DNA of 64,000 nucleotides from Miniphocaeibacter sp964345925 (GCA_964345925.1 CAYFSP010000003.1:46952-110951); one strand, 5' to 3'. Shown: positions 16,742-27,084, counted from the stretch's first letter. Numbers and translations: made by a program. The notes: generated by a model not told the origin, from the letters alone.

Positions 16742-17707
16742 TTATTTTTCCTTTATATTGAATTTTTCATAAGCTTTTATTATTTTTTGAACTAGTGGAT
16801 GTCTTACAATATCTGAGACTTCAAAATCCATAAAGGCTATGCCTTCAATATTTCTTAAGATTTTATTGGCGTTGATTAGGCCAGAGTTTTTTCCTCTTGG
16901 AAGATCCACTTGAGTAATATCTCCTGTAATTATAGCTTTGGAACCATATCCAATTCTTGTTAAAAACATTTTCATCTGTTCATTTGTCGTATTTTGAGCC
17001 TCATCTAAAATAATATAGGCATTATCAAGAGTTCTCCCCCTCATATAAGCCAAAGGTGCAACTTCTATTAAACCTTTTTCCAATAGCTTTTCATATTGAT
17101 CAAATCCTAATATTTCAAAGAGTGCATCATATATTGGTCTAAGGTATGGATCAATTTTTTCTTGTAGATCACCTGGTAAGAAACCTAAACTTTCACCTGC
17201 TTCTACAGCTGGTCTTGTTAATATAATTCTATCTACTTCATTGTTTTTAAATGCTTTTATTGCCATTGCCATAGCTAGATATGTTTTACCTGTTCCTGCT
17301 GGTCCTACACCAAAGACTATATCATTTGAATCGATAAGTTCAATATACTGTCTTTGTCCCAATGTTTTTGGTTTAATTGGTTTGCCTCTAGCAGTTAAAC
17401 ATATAATATAGTCTAAGAATCCATTGATAATATTATTTTTTCCGCTTTTTATCATCTTGATCAAATATCTTATTTGCTGGTCGGTAATAATATTATCCTT
17501 TTCATATATATTATTTAACTCCTGTAAAAGTTTTTCAGTTGCTAATATATATGTATTATCTCCTATGATCTTAATTCCCTTATCATATAATGATAAATTT
17601 ATTTTTAATTCCTTTTCAATTATTTTAATCTTTTCTTCTAAATTATCAAAAAGAATATTTACAAAATTTTGATTTGTAACTTCAAATTCAATACAGTTAT
17701 TTTCCAT
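16742..17707 (-). CDS. phoH: PhoH-like ATPase
   Basis: Cytoplasmic P-loop ATPase of unknown substrate, probably in RNA metabolism given its constant linkage to ybeY. 321 aa. Walker A is GPAGTGKT (135-142), Walker B is YIILDEAQN and a later motif is TGDITQVDLPRG. First gene of the phoH-ybeY-dgkA-era-recO-glyS-like-ppsR run. The HD-domain gene yqfF, often between phoH and ybeY, is not here. Confidence 0.95.
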   Translation of the reverse strand: MENNCIEFEVTNQNFVNILFDNLEEKIKIIEKELKINLSLYDKGIKIIGDNTYILATEKLLQELNNIYEKDNIITDQQIRYLIKMIKSGKNNIINGFLDYIICLTARGKPIKPKTLGQRQYIELIDSNDIVFGVGPAGTGKTYLAMAMAIKAFKNNEVDRIILTRPAVEAGESLGFLPGDLQEKIDPYLRPIYDALFEILGFDQYEKLLEKGLIEVAPLAYMRGRTLDNAYIILDEAQNTTNEQMKMFLTRIGYGSKAIITGDITQVDLPRGKNSGLINANKILRNIEGIAFMDFEVSDIVRHPLVQKIIKAYEKFNIKEK

Positions 17708-17732
17708 AATTTCTCCTTATTACTCCTAGTAT

Positions 17733-17741
17733 ATTATAACA
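17733..17741 (-). promoter_or_regulatory. Extended -10 promoter of the phoH operon
   Basis: TGTTATAAT on the minus strand, TATAAT at 17738-17733, about 25 bases before the phoH start. The -35 region is T-rich without a clear hexamer. Confidence 0.5.
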
Positions 17742-17749
17742 TAATAGAA

Positions 17750-17782
17750 ATAGAAAAGATGTTGTATGAAATTACAACATCC
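17750..17782 (-). terminator. Terminator after polC
   Basis: GATGTTGTA / TACAACATC inverted repeat (17758-17766 and 17773-17781) with a six-base loop, followed on the minus strand by TTTTCTATTT. It begins directly after the polC stop and ends the long pyrH-polC operon. Confidence 0.82.
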
Positions 17783-20700
17783 TTACAAAAAACTTAATTG
17801 ATTGGACTCAGGTAGTCCATTTAAAACTCCATGTTTTCTTAAAGCTTCAACTGCAACTTTATTTATTTTAGTTCTTTTGACTAAATCCTCTATGGAAAGA
17901 AAATCATTGACTTTATATTCATCGAATATAGCAATGGAATGAGCGTCTGAAACTCCTTCTAATCCTCTATAAGGAGGTTGGATTTTCCCCTTTTCTAAAA
18001 CTATAAATCGTAATTTGTCGGATTTTCCAAACTTTATTTCATCGGCTTTAATTCCTCTACAATACATTTCTTCAGCAACTTCTAATACGGTTAAAATACT
18101 ATTATCCTTTGCAGTTGCAGAATATCCCAAGTCCTTTATCTCCTTCATCTTCTCCCTAATGGAGTCTAGACCTGCATAAATTATCTGCCCTGGATAGTCA
18201 GCAATTTTAGTGGTAAAATAAGTTGAATAAAAAACTTCTGGATGATGAACTTTAAAATATGCTATTCTATAGCTCATTAATACATATGCAACGGCATGAG
18301 CTTTAGGAAACATATATTCTATCTTTCTACATGAATCTATATACCATTCAGGAACATTGAATTTTCTCATATAATTTTCTGTTTCTTCATCTAATAATCT
18401 ACCTTTTCTAACGGTTTCCATTATTTTAAAGGAGATTTTATTTTCAAGACCTTTTTGAATTAAGTAAGTCATAATATCATCTCTTGTAGAGATAACCTCT
18501 TTTAAAGTTGCAATATTATCCTTTACTAATTCCTGAGCATTGTTCGTCCATACGTTAGTACCATGAGAAAGTCCAGAAATCCTAAATAATTCTGAAATTG
18601 TAGTAGGTTCTGTATCAACCAACATCTGTCTTACGAATTTAGTTCCAAATTCTGGTATTCCCAATGTTCCAACTGGAGTATAGTCATAATCTTCAACAAA
18701 ATTCAAGGCTTCATTTGATTTAAAAATACTCATTGTCTCTTCATCATCAAAAGGAATTGTTAAAGGATCAACTCCTGTTAAATCACTTAACATCTTAATT
18801 ATAGAAGGTACATCATGGCCTAGTAGGTCCAATTTTAAAATTCTACCACTTATAGCGTTATAATTGAAATGTGTTGTAATAATATCAGAATTCATATCAT
18901 CAGCAGGATGTTGAACTGGACAAAAATCATATATCTCCTTATCCTGTGGAACAATCATAACACCGCCAGGATGTTGTCCAGATGTTCTTTTTATCCCGAC
19001 TATTCCCTTCTGTAATCTTTTAAGTTCAGCTGATGGTATTTTCAATTCCATTTCCTCTAAATATTTTTGAATATATCCATAGGCTGTGTTATCCGCTATA
19101 GTACCTATAGTACCTGCTCTAAACACCTTGTCTGAACCGAATAATTCCTCTGTGTACTTATGGACTACAGGTTGATATTCTCCAGCGAAGTTTAAATCAA
19201 TATCTGGTTCCTTATCTCCTTCAAAACCTAAAAAGACCTCAAAAGGTATATTATGTCCATCCTTAATATATTCAGTACCGCAAACAGGACATTTTTTATC
19301 AGGTAAGTCTAACCCAGAACCTATATTCATATCATTTATAAATTCAGAATTCTTACAATTAGGACATCTATAATGTGGTAGTAAAGGATTTACCTCAGTA
19401 ATTCCTGCCATAGTGGCTGCAAATGAAGATCCTACAGATCCTCTAGAACCAACAAGATAACCATCATCATTTGATTTCCAAACAAGTTTTTGTGCAATTA
19501 TATATAAGACAGCGTAGCCATTTGATATAATTGAATTTAATTCTTTATCAAGTCTTCCCTTAACATATTCAGGTATAGGATCACCATATAATGAAATTGC
19601 CTTTTCATATGTTATATCCCTAAGCTCTTTATCAGACCCTTCAATTACAGGAGGGAAAGTTCCATCTGGAATCGGTTGAAACTCATCAATCATATCAGCT
19701 ATTAAATTTGTATTGGTTATAACTATCTCTTTAGCTTTTTTATTGGATAGAAATTTAAAAGAATTAAGCATTTCCTCTGTATTTCTTAAAAATAGAGTTG
19801 GTTTCTTTTCTTTTTTACCCATAGGCTGAGAATGTTTTACAATATTTCTTAAAAGATAATCTTCAGGGTTAATATAATGAACATCTCCTGTTGCAACTAC
19901 AGGAATATTGTTTTCTTCTCCCAGTATGCAAATTCTTTCTATTATCTCTTTCACCGTATCAAAATCTTTTATTCTACCTGCTTGAACTAAATTTGCATAA
20001 TTTTCGACTGGCTGAACTTCTAAAAAATCAAATTTTTTTGCTATATTTTCTACAATAAAGTCAGGGTATCCATTAATAATAGATTGAAATAATTCACCAT
20101 CTTGGTTTCCACTTCCAATTAAAAGTCCATCTTTAAATTTTTCTAGTAAGAATTCAGGTATTCCTGGTGACCTATTAAAATATTTTAAACTGGATTCAGA
20201 AACCAATTTATATAAATTTTTAAGTCCAGCTAGATTTTTAGCGTATACCAATCCATTGAAGGACTCATGTTTAAATATAGGCCATTTAGTAGGTATATTG
20301 TTAATATTTTTATCAAATACAAAATTATTTTCTTCTACTCTATTAACCAATTCTAAAAATATTTCAGCAGTTGCTTTAGCATCATCTGAAGCCCTGTGAT
20401 GATTTTCGAGAGAAACACCCAGATGTTTAGCAATAAGGTTTAATTTGTGTTTCTTTAATTCAGGTAACATAACCCTTGCAAAAGCAACTGTGTCTACATA
20501 TGCATTTTTATATTCAATATTTTGTAACCTGCATTTTTCTCGAATAAATCCTATATCAAAGTCTGCATTGTGAGCAACTAAAGTTGCATCGCCAACAAAA
20601 TCCATGAATTCTGGTAAAACTTCTTCAATGACTCTTTCATCTTTAACCATATTATTATTTATTCCAGTTAATTCTGTTATTATTTCAGGTATATCCATTT

Positions 20701-22015
20701 CAGGATTTATTAAGACGTTATAAATATCTGTTATTTTTCTATTTTCTACTTTAACTGCACCAATTTCAATAATTCTATCATTTATCTTAGAAAAACCTGT
20801 AGTCTCTATATCGAATACAACAAGGTTATCTTTATTGAAATTATCAAAATGATCTGTCAATATACGCATATTATTGTTTAAAAATTTAGCTTCAATACCA
20901 TATAAAGGTTTAATTCCATTTGATTTAGCGGATTGGTCAACTTCTGGAAATGACTGAACAACACCTTTATCTGTAATACCAATAGCAGTATGGCCCCAAT
21001 GTTTTAAAGTCTTCATAAGTTCATTTACTTTAACAAACCCATCTAAAGCACTCATTTGAGTATAGAGATGTAATTCGACCCTTTTATCCGTGGAATTATC
21101 AGATTTTTTACTCATAAAGTATGGTTCAATACTATTAACATTTATTACATTGGATCTTGCAAAATTGTCATATGTGTATTTTCCTTCAACTTTTAAACAT
21201 TTACCCAAAGCAATTAAATCTTCAAATTCAGCATATTTTTTTGTTGTAAAAAAGGTCTTACAAGTTACAGTAGAACTATAGTCTGTTATATCATAAGATA
21301 AAATTACATAATCACCTTTTTTAGTAACGACTTTATTAAAATCTATGACTTCCCCTGCAACACATATATAATCCCAATTATCTCCTAATTCCTTTATTGG
21401 AGTAATTGAATTTTTTATTTTTTTCCCAAATCGCTCCTTTTTTTCAATATTGCTATTGTTTTCAGGAGTAGCACTCTGAGGTACTATTTTTTTAACTTGT
21501 TCTTTACTAATTTTATTTTCTTTTGTCTTTATTAAATTTAAATGTTTTTCTGAAATTTCATTGTTTCTATTATTATTGATTAAAATGTTCTTAATATTAC
21601 AATTATTTTTATTGAATTCATTCTGCAATGAACTTTCAATATTATTTTCTTTGATTATACTACAATACTCTTCACTACAATATATATTTACTGCTTCACC
21701 TATAATGTATATGTCATCTTCATTTAGAAAAATTTCGTATTTTCTTAGATAATCTATAGTGAGTTTCAGAATATCAATATCCTCTTTATCAATACTAATT
21801 TCTTCAAACTTTATATGAATTTTGGATATAGTTGGTAAATTTGATTTTAATATATTTTTTATAGCATTTTTATCATCTAAACTATCAACTCCAGTAAAAA
21901 ACATGTATAATTCATCAGCAATATGATCATATTTTACATTTTTTATACTTGGTTCACAATTTAATTTTTCTTTAAATTTAAATTTTTCCAATAAATAGCT
22001 AAATTTTAATTCCAT
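17783..22015 (-). CDS. polC: DNA polymerase III PolC (Gram-positive type)
   Basis: Replicative polymerase with built-in 3'-5' proofreading. 1410 aa: N-terminal region, OB fold (about 220-300), PHP domain start (ELHLYTQMSALDG) interrupted by a DnaQ-like exonuclease beginning VVFDIETTGFS and including ATLVAHNADFDIGF and ENHHRASDDAKA, then the polymerase with GSRGSVGSSFAA, the zinc site CPNCKNSEF ... CPVCGTEY, EPDIDLNF and SGQHPGGVMIVP. The PHP opening reads HLYTQMSALDG. Last gene of the pyrH operon, 12 bases after ispG. Confidence 0.97.
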   Translation of the reverse strand: MELKFSYLLEKFKFKEKLNCEPSIKNVKYDHIADELYMFFTGVDSLDDKNAIKNILKSNLPTISKIHIKFEEISIDKEDIDILKLTIDYLRKYEIFLNEDDIYIIGEAVNIYCSEEYCSIIKENNIESSLQNEFNKNNCNIKNILINNNRNNEISEKHLNLIKTKENKISKEQVKKIVPQSATPENNSNIEKKERFGKKIKNSITPIKELGDNWDYICVAGEVIDFNKVVTKKGDYVILSYDITDYSSTVTCKTFFTTKKYAEFEDLIALGKCLKVEGKYTYDNFARSNVINVNSIEPYFMSKKSDNSTDKRVELHLYTQMSALDGFVKVNELMKTLKHWGHTAIGITDKGVVQSFPEVDQSAKSNGIKPLYGIEAKFLNNNMRILTDHFDNFNKDNLVVFDIETTGFSKINDRIIEIGAVKVENRKITDIYNVLINPEMDIPEIITELTGINNNMVKDERVIEEVLPEFMDFVGDATLVAHNADFDIGFIREKCRLQNIEYKNAYVDTVAFARVMLPELKKHKLNLIAKHLGVSLENHHRASDDAKATAEIFLELVNRVEENNFVFDKNINNIPTKWPIFKHESFNGLVYAKNLAGLKNLYKLVSESSLKYFNRSPGIPEFLLEKFKDGLLIGSGNQDGELFQSIINGYPDFIVENIAKKFDFLEVQPVENYANLVQAGRIKDFDTVKEIIERICILGEENNIPVVATGDVHYINPEDYLLRNIVKHSQPMGKKEKKPTLFLRNTEEMLNSFKFLSNKKAKEIVITNTNLIADMIDEFQPIPDGTFPPVIEGSDKELRDITYEKAISLYGDPIPEYVKGRLDKELNSIISNGYAVLYIIAQKLVWKSNDDGYLVGSRGSVGSSFAATMAGITEVNPLLPHYRCPNCKNSEFINDMNIGSGLDLPDKKCPVCGTEYIKDGHNIPFEVFLGFEGDKEPDIDLNFAGEYQPVVHKYTEELFGSDKVFRAGTIGTIADNTAYGYIQKYLEEMELKIPSAELKRLQKGIVGIKRTSGQHPGGVMIVPQDKEIYDFCPVQHPADDMNSDIITTHFNYNAISGRILKLDLLGHDVPSIIKMLSDLTGVDPLTIPFDDEETMSIFKSNEALNFVEDYDYTPVGTLGIPEFGTKFVRQMLVDTEPTTISELFRISGLSHGTNVWTNNAQELVKDNIATLKEVISTRDDIMTYLIQKGLENKISFKIMETVRKGRLLDEETENYMRKFNVPEWYIDSCRKIEYMFPKAHAVAYVLMSYRIAYFKVHHPEVFYSTYFTTKIADYPGQIIYAGLDSIREKMKEIKDLGYSATAKDNSILTVLEVAEEMYCRGIKADEIKFGKSDKLRFIVLEKGKIQPPYRGLEGVSDAHSIAIFDEYKVNDFLSIEDLVKRTKINKVAVEALRKHGVLNGLPESNQLSFL

Positions 22016-22027
22016 AATTACCTTCTA

Positions 22028-23077
22028 TTACATATTTTCTATTTCCATAAGAAGTTCCTTTAATAAGTCCTCCTCTTTAACCTTTTTAAGTATTTCACCT
22101 TTTTTAAATATTAATCCTTGTCCATTACCACCGGCAATTCCAATATCTGCTTCTTTAGCTTCACCAGGTCCATTTACTACACATCCCATAATTGCTACGG
22201 TTAAATTCTTGTTATTTTTTTCTAATCTCTTCTCTGCTTCTTTTACAATTTCTATTAAATCTATCTTGGTTCTTGCACAAGTTGGACAGGATACAATATT
22301 AATTCCTTCCGTTTTCAACTTTAATGATTTTAATATTTCTTTGGCAACCCTTACCTCTTCTTCAGGTGGAGCTGTTAAAGAGACTCTAATTGTATCTCCA
22401 ATGCCTTGGCTTAGTAATGAACCAATACCCACTGCTGATTTTATTGTACCTATATAGGCTGGTCCTGCTTCAGTTATACCTAAATGTAGCGGGTAATCAG
22501 TTAAATCAGATATCTTTTTATATGATTCTATACTCATATTTACATCACTTGATTTTAAAGATAATTTCATATTATAAAATCCTAGTGATTCAATGAAATC
22601 AACTTCGTCTAATGCACTGTATACAATGGAATTAGAATTTACACCACCATATTTATCTAAATATTTTTGGTGCAAAGAACCACTATTTACTCCTACTCTT
22701 ATAGGAACATTATATTCCTCACAGCATCTAGTTAATTCTCTAACTCTATCCTTATTACCAATATTACCAGGATTGATCCTTAAACAGTCTGCTCCATTTT
22801 CAACTGCTGCTATAGCCAATCTATAATCAAATTGAATATCGGCGATAAAAGGTATATTTGTTTTTTCTTTAATTATTTTAATAGCTCTAGCATCATCAAA
22901 ATCATTAACTGCAGATCTAGAAATATCACAACCATATTCCTCTAATAATCTTATTTGAGCTACAGTTGAAGCAATATCCTTTGTTATTGTATTTGTCATA
23001 GATTGAATAGTAATAGGTGATGAACCACCAACAGGAACATCACCTACAATAATTTGTTTTGTTAATTTTCTTTTCAT
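22028..23077 (-). CDS. ispG: 4-hydroxy-3-methylbut-2-en-1-yl diphosphate synthase IspG
   Basis: Penultimate step of the MEP isoprenoid pathway, converting MEcPP to HMBPP. 349 aa, the bacterial short form. The 4Fe-4S cluster ligands lie in SCPTCARTK and GCVVNGPGEAKEADIG. The N-terminal barrel has PITIQSMTNT and LRINPGNIG. It lies between rseP and polC as in other Clostridia. Confidence 0.97.
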   Translation of the reverse strand: MKRKLTKQIIVGDVPVGGSSPITIQSMTNTITKDIASTVAQIRLLEEYGCDISRSAVNDFDDARAIKIIKEKTNIPFIADIQFDYRLAIAAVENGADCLRINPGNIGNKDRVRELTRCCEEYNVPIRVGVNSGSLHQKYLDKYGGVNSNSIVYSALDEVDFIESLGFYNMKLSLKSSDVNMSIESYKKISDLTDYPLHLGITEAGPAYIGTIKSAVGIGSLLSQGIGDTIRVSLTAPPEEEVRVAKEILKSLKLKTEGINIVSCPTCARTKIDLIEIVKEAEKRLEKNNKNLTVAIMGCVVNGPGEAKEADIGIAGGNGQGLIFKKGEILKKVKEEDLLKELLMEIENM

Positions 23078-23087
23078 TTAATACCTC

Positions 23088-24092
23088 TTAAAATAATGAA
23101 ATAATATCATTAAATGATACTATAACCATTAATGTTAATAAACATGCTAATCCTACAAGGTTTAAAAGTCCCTCTTTATCTGCAGGAAGCTTCTTACCAG
23201 TTGTCATCTCTACTAATAATAAAACTGCTCGTCCTCCATCTAATGCAGGAAAAGGCAATATATTAAAAATTCCTAAGTTAATTGAAAACATTGCTACAAA
23301 TCTTGCAAATGTTGTTAATCCTGATTGAGCAAATTCTCCTATCATCTTTACGGTTCTAATAGGTCCTCCTACATTGGATAATCCCATTTTACCTGTAAAT
23401 AGTTCAAAAAAACCCTTTAATATTGCTGTAGAATAAAATTTAAAATCATTAATTCCACCTATTATTCCATTACTAAGGGAAAAGTTTTCAATACCATAAG
23501 TAGTACCCATTGAAATACCTATTAAATACTTATCTTCTTCATTTACTTCAGGTTTTAATTTAATTTCTTGACTATTACCATTAGATTTTAGTAAAATATC
23601 AATCTCTTCCCCATTAGACTTTGAAATATACTTACTAATATCATTGTTGTTTCTTATTTTATTATTGTTTATCTTTAGAATTGTATCTCCTGATTTAATA
23701 CCTGCTATGTCTGCTACAGAACCTTTTGTAGTGGATATAATACTAGGTCGAGCAAAAGCATTTAAGAGGAACAAAATAATAAATCCTAAAATAAAATTCA
23801 TAATCACTCCAGCAACTATTACAGATAATCTTTTACCTGCTGAAGCATTTCCGAAGGAATTTGGATCATTTGACTCCTCATCTTCACCTTCAATGGAAAC
23901 ATATCCTCCAATTGGTAAAGTTCTTATGGAGTATTTTATATTATTTTTTGTTCTTTGAAATAATTTAGGACCCATACCTACTGAAAATTCGTTAACTTTT
24001 ATACCTGCTCTTAAAGCCATGTAGAAATGGCCTAGTTCATGTATGAAAATTATTATTAAAAAAACTGCTATTGCTGCTATTGCTGTAATCAT
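23088..24092 (-). CDS. rseP: Site-2 intramembrane metalloprotease RseP/RasP
   Basis: Cleaves anti-sigma factors and signal peptides inside the membrane. 334 aa with HELGHF zinc site in the first membrane segment, one PDZ domain (AGIKSGDTILKINN) and the second metal motif LPFPALDGGR. Directly follows cdsA with no dxr between them, which is unusual for this cluster. Confidence 0.95.
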   Translation of the reverse strand: MITAIAAIAVFLIIIFIHELGHFYMALRAGIKVNEFSVGMGPKLFQRTKNNIKYSIRTLPIGGYVSIEGEDEESNDPNSFGNASAGKRLSVIVAGVIMNFILGFIILFLLNAFARPSIISTTKGSVADIAGIKSGDTILKINNNKIRNNNDISKYISKSNGEEIDILLKSNGNSQEIKLKPEVNEEDKYLIGISMGTTYGIENFSLSNGIIGGINDFKFYSTAILKGFFELFTGKMGLSNVGGPIRTVKMIGEFAQSGLTTFARFVAMFSINLGIFNILPFPALDGGRAVLLLVEMTTGKKLPADKEGLLNLVGLACLLTLMVIVSFNDIISLF

Positions 24093-24100
24093 TTAGCCTC

Positions 24101-24880
24101 CTAGAAATTTAAAAATAAATATACTAAGTACATGTATGGTGCAACGAATAATACACTGTCAAATCTATCTATAACACCACCATGACCTAGAAATATTTTA
24201 CCATAATCTTTAGTATTGGATAATCTTTTAAATTTAGAGGCACATAAGTCTCCTAATTGTGATATAACTGAACCAATTAGGGAAATTAGTACAAGTATTA
24301 ATTTATTATCCAATTTTAAATAATAGGCAAATATGTATGTCAATATTCCACAGCCAAAAATTCCTCCAATAGCACCTTCAATAGATTTTTTAGGACTTAA
24401 CCTTTCTATTAATTTATGCCTTCCTATTAATGAACCAGTTAAATATGCAAATGTATCAGTCCCCCAGGAACAGATATATATAAGCCATATTAATTTGCTT
24501 TCTGATAATAAAAAAATTCTACTAAAGGACATTGGTATATACAGAATTACAAATAGTTGCATAAAACTCGATTTCAAATCGAAAGCATCGAAAAATGTCA
24601 TCATTATCATAATAACAAATGTATATATTATTAATAGAGTACTCTCCAATTTATGATACCCTAATAAGTTTACAGTCAACATAATCAAGGTAAAAATAAA
24701 TCCTAACATATAGTTAGGTTTATAGTCTAATTTTTTTATTATATTAAAAAACTCATATAATCCAACCAATGACAAGAAAATTGTCATTCCAAATAAGTAG
24801 GTTTTACCAAGTATAGTTAAACCAATTAGAGCTGCTAATAAAAAAATACCAGTTATAGCCCTTATAATCAAATTTTTCAT
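24101..24880 (-). CDS. cdsA: Phosphatidate cytidylyltransferase CdsA
   Basis: Makes CDP-diacylglycerol for phospholipid synthesis. 259 aa, polytopic, with the family signature near the C-terminus: SQLGDLCASKFKRLSNTKDYGK runs into LGHGGVIDRFDS. Five bases after uppS; downstream of the polyprenol synthase as usual. Confidence 0.95.
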   Translation of the reverse strand: MKNLIIRAITGIFLLAALIGLTILGKTYLFGMTIFLSLVGLYEFFNIIKKLDYKPNYMLGFIFTLIMLTVNLLGYHKLESTLLIIYTFVIMIMMTFFDAFDLKSSFMQLFVILYIPMSFSRIFLLSESKLIWLIYICSWGTDTFAYLTGSLIGRHKLIERLSPKKSIEGAIGGIFGCGILTYIFAYYLKLDNKLILVLISLIGSVISQLGDLCASKFKRLSNTKDYGKIFLGHGGVIDRFDSVLFVAPYMYLVYLFLNF

Positions 24881-24885
24881 TTATA

Positions 24886-25617
24886 CTATACTCCTCCAAA
24901 CCTTCTATTTCTATTTTGATATTCTAAAATCGCTTCATATAGTTGCTCTTCTTTAAAGTCGGGCCATAAAGAATCGGTAAAATAGAATTCAGCATATGCC
25001 ATTTGGTATAACATAAAATTGCTGACTCTTTTTTCTCCTCCAGATCTAATTAACAAATCTATATCTTCTTGACCATTTGTATATAAGTTATTTCTGAAAA
25101 TATCTTCATCAATATCTTCAATATTCAATATTCCATTTTGAATATCATAGGCTATATTTCTTGTTGCATTTACAATATCATCTCTACCACCATAGTTTAT
25201 GGCAATATTTAAAGTCATACCCGTATTGTGTTTAGTTTCTTCACATGCCTTTAAAATTGCATTTTTAGACTTTGGTGGAATAATTGATATATCACCTAAG
25301 GTTATGACTTTAACATTGTTTTTCTTCAATTTCTCCAATTGAATTTCTACATAATAAACCAATAGGTCCATAAGAGAATTTACTTCTTTTTCTGGTCTCT
25401 TCCAATTTTCAGTAGAAAAGGCATAGACACTTAAATATTTAACACCTATATCACTAGATGCCTGAACAATATCCACTACTCTTTTCATTCCTTCTTGGTG
25501 TCCCATAAATCTTGGCATAAATCTTTTTTTAGCCCACCTACCATTACCATCTAATATTATGGCAATATGTTTAGGTATATTATTTAAATCAATTTTCTCA
25601 AGTAAACTCTCTGTCAT
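24886..25617 (-). CDS. uppS: Undecaprenyl diphosphate synthase UppS
   Basis: cis-prenyltransferase that makes the C55 carrier lipid for the cell wall. 243 aa. Landmarks: IAIILDGNGRWAKKR with the Mg-binding Asp, GHQEGMKRV, YAFSTENWKRP, NIAINYGGR and the C-terminal DLLIRSGGEKRVSNFML and WPDF. Confidence 0.97.
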   Translation of the reverse strand: MTESLLEKIDLNNIPKHIAIILDGNGRWAKKRFMPRFMGHQEGMKRVVDIVQASSDIGVKYLSVYAFSTENWKRPEKEVNSLMDLLVYYVEIQLEKLKKNNVKVITLGDISIIPPKSKNAILKACEETKHNTGMTLNIAINYGGRDDIVNATRNIAYDIQNGILNIEDIDEDIFRNNLYTNGQEDIDLLIRSGGEKRVSNFMLYQMAYAEFYFTDSLWPDFKEEQLYEAILEYQNRNRRFGGV

Positions 25618-25625
25618 AGTAACTC

Positions 25626-26183
25626 CTAGATTTCCATTAATTCCTCTTCTTTAGATTTAGTTATATCATCTATTTCAGAAGTATATTTATTTATAGTGTT
25701 TTGTATTTCTTGTTCACCAATTCTTAATTCATCTTCAGATATATCAGAAGCTTTTTCCATTTTTTTAATACTATCCATTGCATCTCTTCTTAAATTTCTT
25801 AAAGCAACTTTAGCATTTTCACCATAGCTTTTAACAAGTTTTACCAATTCTTTTCTTCTATCCTCTGTTAAAGCAGGAAAAGGAAGTCTAATTATCTTAC
25901 CATCATTTGAAGGAGTAATACCTAAATTGGATTGTAATATACTTTTTTCAATTAAAGGTAGAGTAGATGCATCCCATGGCTGAATTGTTAAAAGTCTTGC
26001 TTCTGCAACGGTTATTGTAGAAACTTGATTAAGTGGAGTTTGAGTTCCATAATAATCGATTGAAAGACCATCCAACAATGCTGGGTTAGCTCTTCCTGCT
26101 CTAATTGTTTTCAAATCCTCTTTATATGAAATTATAGTTTTTTTCATTTTATCTTCTAATTCATTTAATATACTTTTATACAT
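25626..26183 (-). CDS. frr: Ribosome recycling factor
   Basis: Splits post-termination ribosomes with EF-G. 185 aa, full length. Conserved TIRAGRANPALLDG and PLNQVSTITVAEARLLTIQPWD (shown here only as the landmark region), LPFPALTEDRRKELVK and VALRNLRRDA are present. Two bases after pyrH. Confidence 0.97.
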   Translation of the reverse strand: MYKSILNELEDKMKKTIISYKEDLKTIRAGRANPALLDGLSIDYYGTQTPLNQVSTITVAEARLLTIQPWDASTLPLIEKSILQSNLGITPSNDGKIIRLPFPALTEDRRKELVKLVKSYGENAKVALRNLRRDAMDSIKKMEKASDISEDELRIGEQEIQNTINKYTSEIDDITKSKEEELMEI

Positions 26184-26185
26184 AA

Positions 26186-26899
26186 TTATGCTCCTTTCAC
26201 CTTTGTACCAATATTTTCACCACATGCAACTTTAACTAAATTCTTTGGATCATCTATTCCAAATACTATTACTGGTATTGAATTATCCATACATAAGGAT
26301 GTTGCAGTAGAATCCATTATACCTAGTCCTTGGTTTAATATATCAATATAAGTTAATTCATCATATTTTACAGCATCGCCATACTTATTTGGATCCTTAT
26401 CATAAATTCCATCTGTTCCCGTTTTTCCAAGTAAAATTACATCAGCATTTATTTCTGCAGCTCTTAATGCAGCAGTAGTATCAGTTGAAAAATAAGGTAA
26501 TCCTGCGCCTGCTCCAAATATAACTACTCTTTTCTTCTCAATATGTCTTATAGCTCTTCTTCTAATAAATGGTTCAGCTACAGCTTTCATTTCAATTGCT
26601 GTTTGTACTCTTGTATCAACTCCCAGATTTTCTAAAGATGCCTGTAATCGTAAAGCATTAATTACAGTTCCTAACATTCCCATGCTGTCAGAGGTTGAAC
26701 GATCGATTTTTTCACTGGAACGACCTCGCCAGAAATTTCCTCCACCTACAACAATTGCTATTTCAAGGCCTAATTCATGTACCTCTTTAATCGATTTACA
26801 AATATTGTCTATAACATCATCGTCAAGACCATGTCCTTTACCACCTGATAATGCTTCTCCACTTAATTTAATAATTACTCTTTTAAAGGCTAAATCCAA
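26186..26899 (-). CDS. pyrH: Uridylate kinase PyrH
   Basis: UMP kinase of the amino-acid-kinase fold. 237 aa from a TTG start at 26899-26897 (then DLAFKRVIIKLSGEALSG). I choose TTG because a strong AGGAGG lies seven bases upstream; an ATG at 26938 would translate that ribosome site into Arg-Arg and add 13 residues absent from the family. Other landmarks: GGGNFWRGR, DSMGMLGTVINAL, GKTGTDGIYDKDP. First gene of the pyrH-frr-uppS-cdsA-rseP-ispG-polC operon. Confidence 0.95.
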   Translation of the reverse strand: MDLAFKRVIIKLSGEALSGGKGHGLDDDVIDNICKSIKEVHELGLEIAIVVGGGNFWRGRSSEKIDRSTSDSMGMLGTVINALRLQASLENLGVDTRVQTAIEMKAVAEPFIRRRAIRHIEKKRVVIFGAGAGLPYFSTDTTAALRAAEINADVILLGKTGTDGIYDKDPNKYGDAVKYDELTYIDILNQGLGIMDSTATSLCMDNSIPVIVFGIDDPKNLVKVACGENIGTKVKGA

Positions 26900-26983
26900 T
26901 AATTTCCTCCTACATATACTTAATAATATAGAGAACATAAATGCTCTTTATATTTAATTTATATTTAACTTTTATCCTTTAAT

Positions 26984-27012
26984 ATCATATCATTTACGAC
27001 ATTCTTTTTCAA
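26984..27012 (-). promoter_or_regulatory. Promoter of the pyrH-polC operon
   Basis: TTGAAA (27012-27007), 17-base spacer, TATGAT (26989-26984) on the minus strand. It gives a leader of about 75 bases containing an imperfect hairpin around 26931-26948. The operon therefore does not depend on read-through from tsf. Confidence 0.75.
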
Positions 27013-27059
27013 CTTGAGAAAGCTTTAGGAAATTGTTATTTTTAGACATTTGAACAAGA

Positions 27060-27084
27060 AAAAAAGAGCATCAATGCTCTTTTC
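27060..27084 (-). terminator. Terminator of the ABC permease unit
   Basis: AAAAGAGCAT-CA-ATGCTCTTTT (27062-27083), just past the permease stop at 27089, with T-rich sequence on the minus side. Confidence 0.8.

Noticed and set aside
26900..26938. Longer pyrH start at 26938
   Set aside because: It would translate the AGGAGG ribosome site; the TTG at 26899 fits the family N-terminus.
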